Below are positions 1-7,026 of a stretch of 44,636 nucleotides of DNA, piece after piece. Each line of letters starts with the position of its first letter. Position 1 is the stretch's first letter. The DNA lies in the NCBI GenBank assembly GCA_024398665.1, contig JAKSIS010000015.1, positions 1 to 44,636 of the forward strand, in the 5' to 3' direction. The notes under the pieces were generated by a model. The model made no database searches and was not told the origin of the DNA. It saw only the letters and a program-made list of their open reading frames with translations. The stretch is from Bacteroidaceae bacterium (lineage in GTDB: Bacteria > Bacteroidota > Bacteroidia > Bacteroidales > Bacteroidaceae). A program made the position numbers and the translations under genes.

Positions 1-434
1 AGATAGTTGTAGGGCACATTGATGCAACGGTCACGAAATAGTGCGGAAAACAGGACAGGACCGTCAAAGACTGCGCGGAACACGTAGACAAGTTCCTTTT
101 CGACATTGCTTTCAAAAACGTAGCGCCCAAGCGGTTCGGGCAATTTGACGGATATGCCCAACTCTTCACGCACTTCACGCTCAAAGGCCTGCCCGACGGT
201 TTCGCCGAATCCTATGTGGCCGCCGCATGATGTGTCCCATTTGCCCGGCTGTATGGGTTTCCATTCCGGACGGCGCTGCAGGTACAGTTCTCCCTTCGGG
301 TTGAAAAGATGCAGGTGGATGACAGGGTGCAGAACCTTCCGGCCGTCGTGTGCCTGACCGCGCAGAATGCTGCCCTTCACATTCCCGTTTTCATCGACCA
401 CGGGAAAAAGTTCGTTTTCGTTGTCCTTCATCAT
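1..434 (-). CDS. NUDIX hydrolase, 3' end beyond window
   Basis: Partial gene reading leftwards off the window edge; 144 codons plus two bases are visible. NUDIX enzymes hydrolyse nucleoside diphosphates linked to another moiety. The signature is complete: GHIGFGE at residues 72-78 followed by REVREELGI at 86-94, matching G-x5-E-x7-REUxEExGU. The N-terminal half, with its HPVIHLHLFN strand and LYLQRRP, resembles the isopentenyl-diphosphate-isomerase-like NUDIX group common in Bacteroidota; the substrate cannot be told. Two ATGs in tandem (434 and 431) are possible starts; I chose the outer one. It begins 12 nt after the stop of the nitrilase gene, so the two are probably co-transcribed. After residue 126 the sequence no longer resembles what I expect of the family (usually a GRFW-type segment), so a frameshift, assembly-end artefact or unusual C-terminus is possible. 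Confidence 0.85.
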   Translation of the reverse strand, partial: MMKDNENELFPVVDENGNVKGSILRGQAHDGRKVLHPVIHLHLFNPKGELYLQRRPEWKPIQPGKWDTSCGGHIGFGETVGQAFEREVREELGISVKLPEPLGRYVFESNVEKELVYVFRAVFDGPVLFSALFRDRCINVPYNY

Positions 435-446
435 TGCATTGCTATT

Positions 447-1190
447 TCAGTCGGCATCCTCAAGCACGGGGAATTTCTGGCGGAAACGTACCAGCCGGTC
501 CAGATCCAGGTCGCTGAATACCATCTGCGGCTTTTCATCGGTCTCAGCAAGAGTGTCTCCGTAAGGTCCGATTATGGCGCTGTGACCGGGGTAGAAGCCG
601 AACTGGTCCGTGCCGCAACGGTTTACGCCAATGGCAAAGCACTGGTTCTCAAGGGCGCGCGCACGCAGAAGAGTGTCCCATGCGAAAATGCGCTTTTCCG
701 GCCAGGCTGCAATGTATATTACAGCATCATAGTCGTCACGGTTGCGGCTGAATACCGGGAACCGCAGGTCATAGCATATCTGCAGCAGGATTCTCAGCCC
801 GCGGAAAGTGACTGTGACGCGGTCCTGTCCGCGTGTGAAGTGCTGGCTTTCACCCGCGTACGTGAAAAGGTGGCGCTTGTCATAACTTGTCACACTGCCG
901 TCCGGCATGACAAAGCAAAGCCGGTTCCGGTATCTGCCGCCTTCCAGGACCGGAAGGCTTCCAACTACGGCGGCGTCAAGCATGCGCGCCTTGTCCTTCA
1001 TCCATGCAACGACCTTGCCGTCCATATGTTCGGCAATTTCTGCCGGATCGTTGTCCTGTCCGGTTGCAAACATCTCAGGCATGACATATATATCCGCAGT
1101 GCATCCGCTGCCAATCAGTGCGTCCAGCTGCAGCAGGTTCTCATCGGACTTTCCCAACTCCGGGGCATTCTGTACCAATGCTATTCTCAT
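447..1190 (-). CDS. yafV: Nitrilase-superfamily omega-amidase (YafV type)
   Basis: 247-residue carbon-nitrogen hydrolase. YafV-type enzymes hydrolyse 2-oxoglutaramate and related 2-oxoacid amides to the acid and ammonia, salvaging products of glutamine transaminase side reactions in the cytoplasm. The Glu-Lys-Cys triad is visible: Glu39 in MPEMF, Lys105 in YDKRHLF and Cys139 in LQICYDLRFP, which is close to the YafV pattern. An open frame extends upstream to 1289, but those residues come from the inverted repeat and the xylanase 3' end. The ATG at 1190 gives the usual N-terminus (MRIALVQ) and has a -7-like box TAACTTTG only a few bases upstream. The NUDIX gene follows after 12 nt. The family is certain; the exact substrate is inferred from motif similarity. 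Confidence 0.88.
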   Translation of the reverse strand: MRIALVQNAPELGKSDENLLQLDALIGSGCTADIYVMPEMFATGQDNDPAEIAEHMDGKVVAWMKDKARMLDAAVVGSLPVLEGGRYRNRLCFVMPDGSVTSYDKRHLFTYAGESQHFTRGQDRVTVTFRGLRILLQICYDLRFPVFSRNRDDYDAVIYIAAWPEKRIFAWDTLLRARALENQCFAIGVNRCGTDQFGFYPGHSAIIGPYGDTLAETDEKPQMVFSDLDLDRLVRFRQKFPVLEDAD

Positions 1191-1198
1191 ACTGGCCG

Positions 1199-1206
1199 CA
1201 AAGTTA
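1199..1206 (-). promoter_or_regulatory. Putative -7 box of the nitrilase gene
   Basis: The minus strand reads TAACTTTG, an exact match to the Bacteroidota -7 consensus TAnnTTTG. It lies 8 nt before the ATG at 1190, so the leader would be only a few bases. No TTTG -33 element is evident at the usual spacing. Confidence 0.5.
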
Positions 1207-1215
1207 CACTTTTTT

Positions 1216-1260
1216 GCACAATGGGGACAGTCCCTATTGAACAGGGACTGTCCCTGTTGA
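1216..1260. repeat. Inverted pair of REP-like elements (copy A)
   Basis: GGGACAGTCCCT at 1224-1235 and its exact reverse complement AGGGACTGTCCC at 1243-1254 form a 12-bp stem, extended outwards by wobble and A-T pairs to about 17 bp around a 7-nt loop. Each arm is itself nearly palindromic (GGGAC-A-GTCCC). The element ends on the base next to the xylanase stop codon at 1261. It could act as a terminator or mRNA 3'-end stabiliser for the minus-strand xylanase transcript; the minus strand has a T-rich run just beyond. Its relation to copy B and to the tandem array near 28000 suggests a mobile REP-like family. Confidence 0.8.
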
Positions 1261-2391
1261 TCACTCGGGGATGGCGAGCAGGGCTTCAAACGCCGGTTTT
1301 GGCGTGCGGTCGCGGTTGTACAGCAGCGGGTAGTTTATTCGGTGCGGGATGGGGTAGTCGTTCTTCCATGACATACCGTCATGCAGCCCCCAGATTGTCA
1401 CGCGGTCAATTCTGTCGCGGCGGTTGTAGAAAAGCTGCATCAGTTCCTTCCAGCGGGTGGTCACCTGCGCCTGCACGTCATCGGGCAGACCGTCACGGTA
1501 CGGATCCAGATAGGTTTTGAATTCTTCCAGCTGGAACTGCGGATCGCTCATTGTCTGGCCTATGATCTGGCCTTCACGTGTCAGCGGCAGCACATCGACA
1601 TCAAGTTCGGTAATCATGACCTTGACGCCAAGGCTGGCAAATGTGTCAATGGCAGCTGTAATGTATTCGTTCTTAGGGTAGTTCAGGCCCCAGTGCGCCT
1701 GAATGCCCACGCCGTCTATCCTGATGCCGTTTTTCTGCAGCATGCGCACCATGCGTGCTATGCCGTCACGCTTTTCGGGACGCCATGCGTTGAAGTCGTT
1801 GTAGTACAGTTCCGCGCCCGGATCGGACTCCTGCGCGAATTTGAACGCCAGCCGTACCACCTCATCGCCGTCGCCGTCGAATGCGTTGGTCCATAGCGTC
1901 TTACGGTATGAACCGTCATTGTCTATGATTTCATTAACGACATCCCATGCATCAATTTTACCGGCAAAATGCTTCATGACCGTATCAATGTACGAGTGCA
2001 TGGTCTCCACCATTTCATCATGGCTCTTTGGAGTGCCATCGGACCTGTTGAAAAAGAATGACGGGGTCTGGTTGTGCCAAACCAGCGTATGCCCCAGTGC
2101 CCAAAGTCCGTTGTTCTTTGCGTAATTGACGTACTGGTCACCCGCACGGAAATTCCAGGTGTCGGGGCGCGGGTGGATGACTTCAGGCTTGAGGTCGTTT
2201 TCCGGTGAAACGGCGTTGAACTGTTTCAGGATGAGGTCCGATGAACGGCCGTCACGACCTGCGGCAATCTGTGAGTTCACGGCGCATCCCATTCTGAATG
2301 CGTCAGCATATGCGTCTTTGAGCGTTTTCTGCGCGTGGCAGAAGGTCAGGGATACCAAAATCCCCGCCATAAGAAGGGCAATTCTTTTCAT
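1261..2391 (-). CDS. Secreted GH10 endo-1,4-beta-xylanase
   Basis: 376-residue glycoside hydrolase family 10 enzyme that cleaves internal beta-1,4 bonds of xylan. Residues 1-20 form a signal peptide (Lys-Arg start, hydrophobic core, CHA-Q cleavage site). GH10 hallmarks follow in order: the HTLVWHNQTP substrate-binding segment (101-110), the acid/base Glu154 in WDVVNEI, and the nucleophile Glu262 in ITELDVD. The fold is complete, with no carbohydrate-binding module. The open frame runs on upstream to 3066, but that part is a shadow of the PTS gene; the ATG at 2391 followed by a signal peptide is the real start. No SusC/SusD or other hydrolase is adjacent, which is unusual for Bacteroidota xylan loci. 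The neighbour upstream is a PTS IIC-like permease, and REP-like hairpins flank the gene on both sides. Confidence 0.95.
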   Translation of the reverse strand: MKRIALLMAGILVSLTFCHAQKTLKDAYADAFRMGCAVNSQIAAGRDGRSSDLILKQFNAVSPENDLKPEVIHPRPDTWNFRAGDQYVNYAKNNGLWALGHTLVWHNQTPSFFFNRSDGTPKSHDEMVETMHSYIDTVMKHFAGKIDAWDVVNEIIDNDGSYRKTLWTNAFDGDGDEVVRLAFKFAQESDPGAELYYNDFNAWRPEKRDGIARMVRMLQKNGIRIDGVGIQAHWGLNYPKNEYITAAIDTFASLGVKVMITELDVDVLPLTREGQIIGQTMSDPQFQLEEFKTYLDPYRDGLPDDVQAQVTTRWKELMQLFYNRRDRIDRVTIWGLHDGMSWKNDYPIPHRINYPLLYNRDRTPKPAFEALLAIPE

Positions 2392-2399
2392 AGCGGGGG

Positions 2400-2407
2400 T
2401 AAAGATA
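2400..2407 (-). promoter_or_regulatory. Possible -7 box of the xylanase gene
   Basis: The minus strand reads TATCTTTA, one base off TAnnTTTG, 8 nt before the ATG at 2391. The same TATCTTTG/A string precedes several other starts in this window. No convincing -33 element is seen. Confidence 0.4.
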
Positions 2408-2419
2408 CATAATTTTATT

Positions 2420-2468
2420 TGCACAACAGGGACAGTCCCTGCGCAGCGGGGACTGTCCCTGTTGTGCA
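2420..2468. repeat. Perfect 20-bp inverted repeat, REP-like (copy B)
   Basis: Arms 2420-2439 and 2449-2468 are exact reverse complements of each other over 20 bp, with a 9-nt loop. The core of each arm is the near-palindrome GGGACAGTCCC. The right arm ends exactly next to the stop codon of the PTS-like gene (2469). As minus-strand RNA this would be a very stable hairpin directly after the stop codon, so it may terminate or protect that transcript. The core is the same as copy A at 1216-1260. Confidence 0.9.
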
Positions 2469-3500
2469 CTATTCCAGCGTCAGGTCGCCGGGGCGGATCC
2501 AGCCTGCCTTGCGCAGGAAATGGCCGGCAACCGGGGTGAGGACTGCGGGAAGTACAATGCATACCATTGCAAGGCCGATCCAGTCCGATACCGCAGGAGC
2601 ATCCCAGCCGGTGATTACGCCGATAGGGCCTACCAGACCGCAGGTGCCCATGCCGGATGCTATTGCGGGACCGTTCATTTCCAGATGGAACATGCAGGTG
2701 GCTATGGGGCCGGTGATGGCCGATACAAGGGTGGGGGCAATCCATATTTTGGGGTTCCTTACAATATTGCCCATTTGCAGCATGCTGGTGCCAAGTCCCT
2801 GTGAGACAATGCCGTTCCATCGGTTTTCGGGGAAACTGAGCACGGCGAATCCTATCATCTGAGCACAGCATCCGGCCACGGCAGCACCTCCTGCAAGTCC
2901 GGTAAGCCCCAGCGCAGCGCAGATTGCGGCGGAACTGATGGGCAGGGTCAGGGCCATGCCCACAATCACTGAAACCACAATGCCCATAAGGAAGGGCTGT
3001 TTCGTTGTGGCCCACATGATGATTTCGCCAACCCAGCTCGCTGCAGCGCCTATACCCGGCGCCCACCAGTATGCAAGTCCTATTCCTGCGCCTATCGTGA
3101 CAAGCGGAGTCACAAGGATGTCTATCTTTGTCTCCTTTGATACGGCCTTGCCGAATTCTGATGCAAATATCGAAACCACGTAAACGGCCAGAGGACCGCC
3201 TGCCCCGCCAAGCTGGTTTGCCGCTGCGCCCACAGCCAGCATTGAAAACAGCACCAGATTGGGAGTCCTGAGGGCGTATGCTACCGATGCTGCCATTGCC
3301 GGTCCGGCCATGCTCATGGCAAAACCGCCTATTTCGACCAGAATGCCAATTCCGGCCTGTTCGCCCACAGTTTTGATTATGGTGCCTATGAGCAGTGAAG
3401 CGAACAGGCCCTGGGCCATTGCTCCAAGTGCGTCAACACCATATCTTCTGGCTGAAACCACTATGTCCTTTCTCTCGAGAAATGCCTTGAACTTTCCCAT
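2469..3500 (-). CDS. PTS IIC-like membrane protein (PfoR/PTS_EIIC_2 type)
   Basis: 343-residue, strongly hydrophobic protein with roughly nine or ten membrane segments and many Gly/Ala/Pro-rich stretches (e.g. GPAMAASVAYALRTPN, MNGPAIASGMGTCGLVGP). The sequence resembles the PF13303 group annotated as PTS transporter subunit IIC and formerly as the PfoR regulator. No IIA, IIB, HPr or EI gene is nearby, and most Bacteroidota lack a full PTS, so phosphotransfer-coupled uptake is doubtful; it may act as a facilitator or secondary carrier. The ATG at 3500 follows the rpsP terminator by only about 18 nt, leaving little room for a separate promoter, so it may depend on read-through from rpsP. The xylanase lies downstream, so a link to xylo-oligosaccharide use is possible but unproven. 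Confidence 0.7.
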   Translation of the reverse strand: MGKFKAFLERKDIVVSARRYGVDALGAMAQGLFASLLIGTIIKTVGEQAGIGILVEIGGFAMSMAGPAMAASVAYALRTPNLVLFSMLAVGAAANQLGGAGGPLAVYVVSIFASEFGKAVSKETKIDILVTPLVTIGAGIGLAYWWAPGIGAAASWVGEIIMWATTKQPFLMGIVVSVIVGMALTLPISSAAICAALGLTGLAGGAAVAGCCAQMIGFAVLSFPENRWNGIVSQGLGTSMLQMGNIVRNPKIWIAPTLVSAITGPIATCMFHLEMNGPAIASGMGTCGLVGPIGVITGWDAPAVSDWIGLAMVCIVLPAVLTPVAGHFLRKAGWIRPGDLTLE

Positions 3501-3518
3501 GACGGTTGTATTTTAATG

Positions 3519-3546
3519 AAAAAGACTCCGGGTGTGGCCCGAAGTC
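3519..3546 (-). terminator. Intrinsic terminator after rpsP
   Basis: On the minus strand a 9-bp stem (GACTTCGGG with CCCGGAGTC, one G-U pair) is followed by TTTTT. It lies 30 nt after the rpsP stop and just before the PTS-like gene. Confidence 0.75.
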
Positions 3547-3575
3547 CTTTCATGAATGTTGTCTTTTTCCAGAAC

Positions 3576-4136
3576 TCAAGCTTCTGCGGGAGCTTCAGCT
3601 TCAGCGGCGGGAGCCTCCTGAGCTGCTTTCTCCTGAGCTGCTTCTTCAGCTGCAGCGGCCTCGGCTGCTGCCTTGGCTTCAGCCTTCTTGGCTGCAACCT
3701 TCTCAGCGATAGCCTCGTTGACCTTCTTTTCAGCTTCAAGCTTAGCCTTGCCAAGTTCGCGCTTTGCCTGTTCGTCCTTGACAGAGATTGACTTCAGCGC
3801 GCTTTCCTTAGCCTGCTTCCAGGCATCGAACTTTGCCTGAGCGGCTGCTTCGTCAAAAGCACCCTTCTTTACGCCACCCTGAAGATGCTTCATCATGTAA
3901 ACGCCTTCTCTTGAAAGGATGTTGCGTGCGGTGTCAGTGGGCTGTGCGCCTACGTTTACCCAGTACAGTGCTCTTTCGAAATTCAAATCTACTGTAGCAG
4001 GATTGGTGTTGGGATTGTAGGTACCAATCTTCTCAATAAACTTTCCATCACGTGGAGCTCTGGTGTCTGCAATTACGATTGAATAGAATGCATAAGCCTT
4101 GTGGCCATGTCTCTGCAATCTGATTTTTGCTGCCAT
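3576..4136 (-). CDS. rpsP: 30S ribosomal protein S16 with long C-terminal tail
   Basis: 186 residues. The first ~85 are a canonical S16 ([13 protein letters not shown] start, [21 protein letters not shown]), a small-subunit protein that binds 16S rRNA and aids 30S assembly. The remaining ~100 residues are a low-complexity Ala/Glu/Lys helix-like tail that more than doubles the usual ~80-90 residue length. Such tails are common in S16 of Bacteroidota and are not sequence errors, since the frame stays open with biased but normal codons. The gene stands alone: in many bacteria rpsP is followed by rimM-trmD, but here the terminator and an unrelated permease follow. It is divergent from the rseC-rnf operon. 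The leader holds a small hairpin that could be regulatory. Confidence 0.98.
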   Translation of the reverse strand: MAAKIRLQRHGHKAYAFYSIVIADTRAPRDGKFIEKIGTYNPNTNPATVDLNFERALYWVNVGAQPTDTARNILSREGVYMMKHLQGGVKKGAFDEAAAQAKFDAWKQAKESALKSISVKDEQAKRELGKAKLEAEKKVNEAIAEKVAAKKAEAKAAAEAAAAEEAAQEKAAQEAPAAEAEAPAEA

Positions 4137-4176
4137 AAGTTTTTGTTTTTATTGAATTTATAAATGATTTGAATGA

Positions 4177-4193
4177 CCGTTAACCCGTAACGG
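4177..4193 (-). promoter_or_regulatory. Small hairpin in the rpsP leader
   Basis: CCGTTA at 4177-4182 pairs with TAACGG at 4188-4193 around a 5-nt loop. It falls between the predicted transcription start (about 4190) and the rpsP ATG, so most of it would be at the 5' end of the mRNA. Ribosomal protein genes often have autoregulatory leaders, but this one is short and unproven. Confidence 0.25.
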
Positions 4194-4198
4194 CGCCG

Positions 4199-4206
4199 CA
4201 AAATTA
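4199..4206 (-). promoter_or_regulatory. Putative -7 box of rpsP
   Basis: The minus strand reads TAATTTTG, an exact TAnnTTTG match, about 63 nt before the rpsP ATG. The intergenic stretch 4137-4342 is otherwise AT-rich and holds the divergent rseC promoter. Confidence 0.5.
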
Positions 4207-4325
4207 GACAAAATACTGATAGAACGTCTCTTTTCTTATGGATTTTTTCTGGAGTCCGATGCGCACAATGCAAAATAATGCAGAAAATTTCCTATATCAA
4301 AGATGCTGGTTCAAGGAATTTGTGC

Positions 4326-4333
4326 TAATTTTG
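4326..4333 (+). promoter_or_regulatory. Putative -7 box of the rseC-rnf operon
   Basis: TAATTTTG matches TAnnTTTG exactly and ends 9 nt before the ATG at 4343, predicting a nearly leaderless transcript for the whole operon. No clear TTTG is found 19-21 nt upstream. Confidence 0.5.
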
Positions 4334-4342
4334 GGGTTTGAT

Positions 4343-4756
4343 ATGGCTTGTGAGATTCGACATAGCGGAACTGTCAGCGCTGTCAACGGCAATGTGGTCA
4401 CTGTGACCTTTTTACAGCAGTCGGCATGTGCAGGCTGTCAGGCCGCAAAACTGTGCCGCATATCGGAATCAAAGGAAAAAAGCGTACAGGTCCGGACATC
4501 GGACCCGCAAAGTTATCAGGCGGGCCAGCCTGTCATCGTGGCCGGAACAACAGGCCAGAGCTGGAGAGCCGTCATCCTTTCTTTCGGCGTTCCACTTGTT
4601 CTGCTCATGACCGTTCTGGTCATTGTCATTGCCGTTACGCACAATGAAGGTCTTGCCGCCGGGCTGTCGCTTGTGGCGCTTGTTCTTTATTATATGATAC
4701 TGTTCGTGTGCCGTGACAGGATCAGGAGAAAATTCGAATTCAAATTAATACAATAA
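4343..4756 (+). CDS. rseC: RseC/MucC-family membrane protein (SoxR-reducing system)
   Basis: 137-residue protein of the RseC family, which accompanies Rnf/Rsx operons and is linked in Escherichia coli to keeping SoxR reduced. The N-terminal ~75 residues form a small beta domain with the cysteine cluster SACAGCQAAKLC (four-Cys pattern, perhaps metal- or Fe-S-binding). Two membrane helices follow (about residues 77-97 and 102-122) and then a basic tail. The frame extends further upstream, but the ATG at 4343 gives the family N-terminus (MACEIRHSG) and sits right behind a -7 box. rnfB starts 12 nt after its stop. The family call is firm; the role in a Bacteroidota cell is inferred from the constant association with rnf. 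Confidence 0.88.
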   Translation: MACEIRHSGTVSAVNGNVVTVTFLQQSACAGCQAAKLCRISESKEKSVQVRTSDPQSYQAGQPVIVAGTTGQSWRAVILSFGVPLVLLMTVLVIVIAVTHNEGLAAGLSLVALVLYYMILFVCRDRIRRKFEFKLIQ

Positions 4757-4768
4757 AAGAAAGCGTTT

Positions 4769-5677
4769 ATGTCGCCAATTTTGACAGCAGTTCTTGTTTT
4801 GGGCATTACGGGACTTGTTCTGGGTATAGTCCTGTTTGTCGTCGCAAGGAAATTTGCAGTGGAAGAGGATCCCAGAATCGGGCAGATAACCGGACTGCTG
4901 CCCGGAGCCAACTGCGGAGGCTGCGGCTTCCCGGGCTGTGCCGCCTTTGCCGAGGCATGTGTGAAGCGTGACTCGATGGACGGAATGAAGTGTTCGGTAT
5001 GCAAGAGTGAGGTGATGCAGCAGATTGCAGCCATAACCGGTCATGAAGTTGAGGCCGGCGCTGCAAAGGTTGCTGTGGTGAGGTGCGACGGCTCATGTGA
5101 GAACCGTCCGCGCGTGAATTTCTATGACGGGGCGTCAAGCTGTGCTGTGGCCGCCATGCAGACCGGAGGTGAAACAGGCTGTTTCTACGGCTGTCTGGGC
5201 TGCGGCGACTGCGTGGGCGCCTGCAAGTTCGGTGCCATTGAAATGGATCCCGAAACCGGGCTGCCGGTGGTGGACCAGGAAAAATGTACCGCATGCGGAG
5301 CCTGTGCAAAGGCGTGTCCGCGCGGAATCATCGAACTGCGCAACCGCAACAAACTGGACCGCCGCATCTATGTATGCTGCGTGAACAGAGACAAGGGGCC
5401 TGTAGCCAAAAAGGCATGCGCTGTGGCATGCATAGGCTGCGGAAAGTGCGTCAAGGCCTGTCAGTTTGAAGCCATAACGCTTGAGAACAACCTGGCTTAT
5501 ATAGACTTTGAAAAGTGCCGCCTGTGCCGCAAGTGCGTTGACGAATGTCCGCAGCACACCATTCACGCCGTGAATTTCCCGCCGCGCAAGCCCGCTGCTG
5601 TGGCTCCGGAGACTGAACAGTCAGCCGTGGCCCCTAAGGCTGAAGCCGCTCCGAATCCCGTTGAACAAAACAGCTGA
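4769..5677 (+). CDS. rnfB: Rnf complex subunit B (ferredoxin-interacting Fe-S protein)
   Basis: 302 residues. RnfB accepts electrons from reduced ferredoxin on the cytoplasmic side of the Rnf complex. A membrane helix at 4-26 is followed by the Fe-S motif with Cys49, Cys52, Cys57 and Cys75 (ANCGGCGFPGC). Two double-[4Fe-4S] ferredoxin modules follow, with CxxCxxCxxxC motifs such as CLGCGDCVGAC, CTACGACAKAC, CIGCGKCVKAC and CRLCRKCVDEC. This gives about five clusters, the longer RnfB form seen in anaerobes, not the short E. coli type. The C-terminal ~30 residues are an Ala/Pro/Glu-rich tail. rnfC begins 5 nt after the stop. Confidence 0.97.
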   Translation: MSPILTAVLVLGITGLVLGIVLFVVARKFAVEEDPRIGQITGLLPGANCGGCGFPGCAAFAEACVKRDSMDGMKCSVCKSEVMQQIAAITGHEVEAGAAKVAVVRCDGSCENRPRVNFYDGASSCAVAAMQTGGETGCFYGCLGCGDCVGACKFGAIEMDPETGLPVVDQEKCTACGACAKACPRGIIELRNRNKLDRRIYVCCVNRDKGPVAKKACAVACIGCGKCVKACQFEAITLENNLAYIDFEKCRLCRKCVDECPQHTIHAVNFPPRKPAAVAPETEQSAVAPKAEAAPNPVEQNS

Positions 5678-5682
5678 CAGAT

Positions 5683-7023
5683 ATGGCCAATACATTCAGA
5701 ATGGGTGGAGTTCACCCGGAACCAAACAAACTGACGGCCGGAATGAAAATTGAACCGGCCGCACTTCCCAAACAGGCTGTCTTTCCACTGTCGCAGCATA
5801 TCGGTGCACCTGCAGTACCATGTGTCCAGAAAGGTGACAGAGTGCTTGTAGGTACAAAAATTGCTGAACCCGGCGGCTTCATGTCGGCCTTCATACATTC
5901 TTCCGTATCGGGGAAGGTCGCTAAGATTGACACTATAGTCGATGCCAGCGGACAGCGCAAGCCCGCCATTTTCATTGATGTCGAAGGTGATGAATGGGAA
6001 CCTTCCATAGACCGTTCGGACAAGGTGGCGCTCCAGTGCGACATGGCCGCATCGGACATAATCGACAAGATAAGGAATGCCGGCGTGGTGGGAATGGGCG
6101 GTGCCTGCTTCCCGACTCACGTCAAACTGTGCCCGCCTAAGGACTGCAAGATTGACACGCTGATAATCAATGCGGTGGAATGTGAACCATATCTCACTGC
6201 TGACCACAGGCTGATGCTTGAATATTCTGACCAGATCATAGTCGGAATAAGAATCATACTGCGTGCTCTGGGCATTGACCGTGCGGTGATAGGAATAGAG
6301 GAGAACAAGCCCGATGCCATTGAACTTATGAAGATGAAGACTGCAATGGTCAGCGGGATTGAAGTCATGCCTTTGAAGATGCGCTATCCGCAGGGCGGTG
6401 AAAAGCAGCTCATTGAAGCTGTCACCGGCCGTCAGGTCCCGCCTCCTCCCGCACTGCCTGCCAACGTGGGCTGCGTGGTGCAGAATGTGGGAACCGTATT
6501 CGCCATTTATGAGGCTGTGCAGAAGAACAAGCCTCTCTTTGAAAGGATTGTGACTGTAACCGGCAAGAGCGTGAGCAACCCCTGCAACCTGAAGGTCCGC
6601 ATGGGTACGCCTGTCAGCCAGCTGATAGAACAGGCCGGCGGCATGCCGCAGGATACCGGCAAACTGATTTCCGGAGGTCCCATGATGGGACGTCCGCTGC
6701 TGGGTACTGAGGCTCCCGTGGTCAAGGGTACGTCAGGCATACTGATGCTGCCGGAAAAGGATGCTGTCCGCCGTGAGGAGCGCAACTGCATACGCTGTGC
6801 AAAGTGCGTGCAGGCATGTCCCATGGGGCTGGAACCCTATCTGCTTGGCACTGCCAGCGAGAACGCTGACTGGGAGACAGCCGAGGAAAACTGGATTACC
6901 AGCTGCATTGAATGCGGCTGCTGCCAGTCTACATGCCCTTCGCGCAGACCGCTGCTCGATTGGGTCCGTCTGGGTAAGAACAAGGTGAACGGAATAATCC
7001 GTGCCCGTAACGCAAAGAAGTGA
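5683..7023 (+). CDS. rnfC: Rnf complex subunit C
   Basis: 446-residue cytoplasmic subunit that carries the NADH/FMN site and two [4Fe-4S] clusters, at the NAD(H) end of the Rnf ferredoxin:NAD+ oxidoreductase. The N-terminal barrel-sandwich hybrid domain is recognisable (GGVHP, LPLSQHIG-like and VSGKVAKI segments). The flavin/NADH domain includes GVVGMGGACFPTHVK and NAVECEPYLTADHR. Two ferredoxin motifs lie near the C-terminus: CIRCAKCVQACP and CIECGCCQSTCP. The usual GGAGFPTH is GGACFPTH here, a small oddity. The protein lacks the long repetitive tail of E. coli RsxC. rnfD follows after 3 nt. Confidence 0.97.
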   Translation: MANTFRMGGVHPEPNKLTAGMKIEPAALPKQAVFPLSQHIGAPAVPCVQKGDRVLVGTKIAEPGGFMSAFIHSSVSGKVAKIDTIVDASGQRKPAIFIDVEGDEWEPSIDRSDKVALQCDMAASDIIDKIRNAGVVGMGGACFPTHVKLCPPKDCKIDTLIINAVECEPYLTADHRLMLEYSDQIIVGIRIILRALGIDRAVIGIEENKPDAIELMKMKTAMVSGIEVMPLKMRYPQGGEKQLIEAVTGRQVPPPPALPANVGCVVQNVGTVFAIYEAVQKNKPLFERIVTVTGKSVSNPCNLKVRMGTPVSQLIEQAGGMPQDTGKLISGGPMMGRPLLGTEAPVVKGTSGILMLPEKDAVRREERNCIRCAKCVQACPMGLEPYLLGTASENADWETAEENWITSCIECGCCQSTCPSRRPLLDWVRLGKNKVNGIIRARNAKK

Positions 7024-7026
7024 CAT

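Noticed and set aside
309-1520. A 403-codon plus-strand open frame across the nitrilase gene
   Set aside because: It lies antisense to a nitrilase with an intact catalytic triad and its product resembles no protein; it is a shadow frame caused by biased codon use.
2392-3066. N-terminal extension of the xylanase frame
   Set aside because: It overlaps the PTS-like gene in another frame, and the signal peptide at the ATG at 2391 marks the true start.
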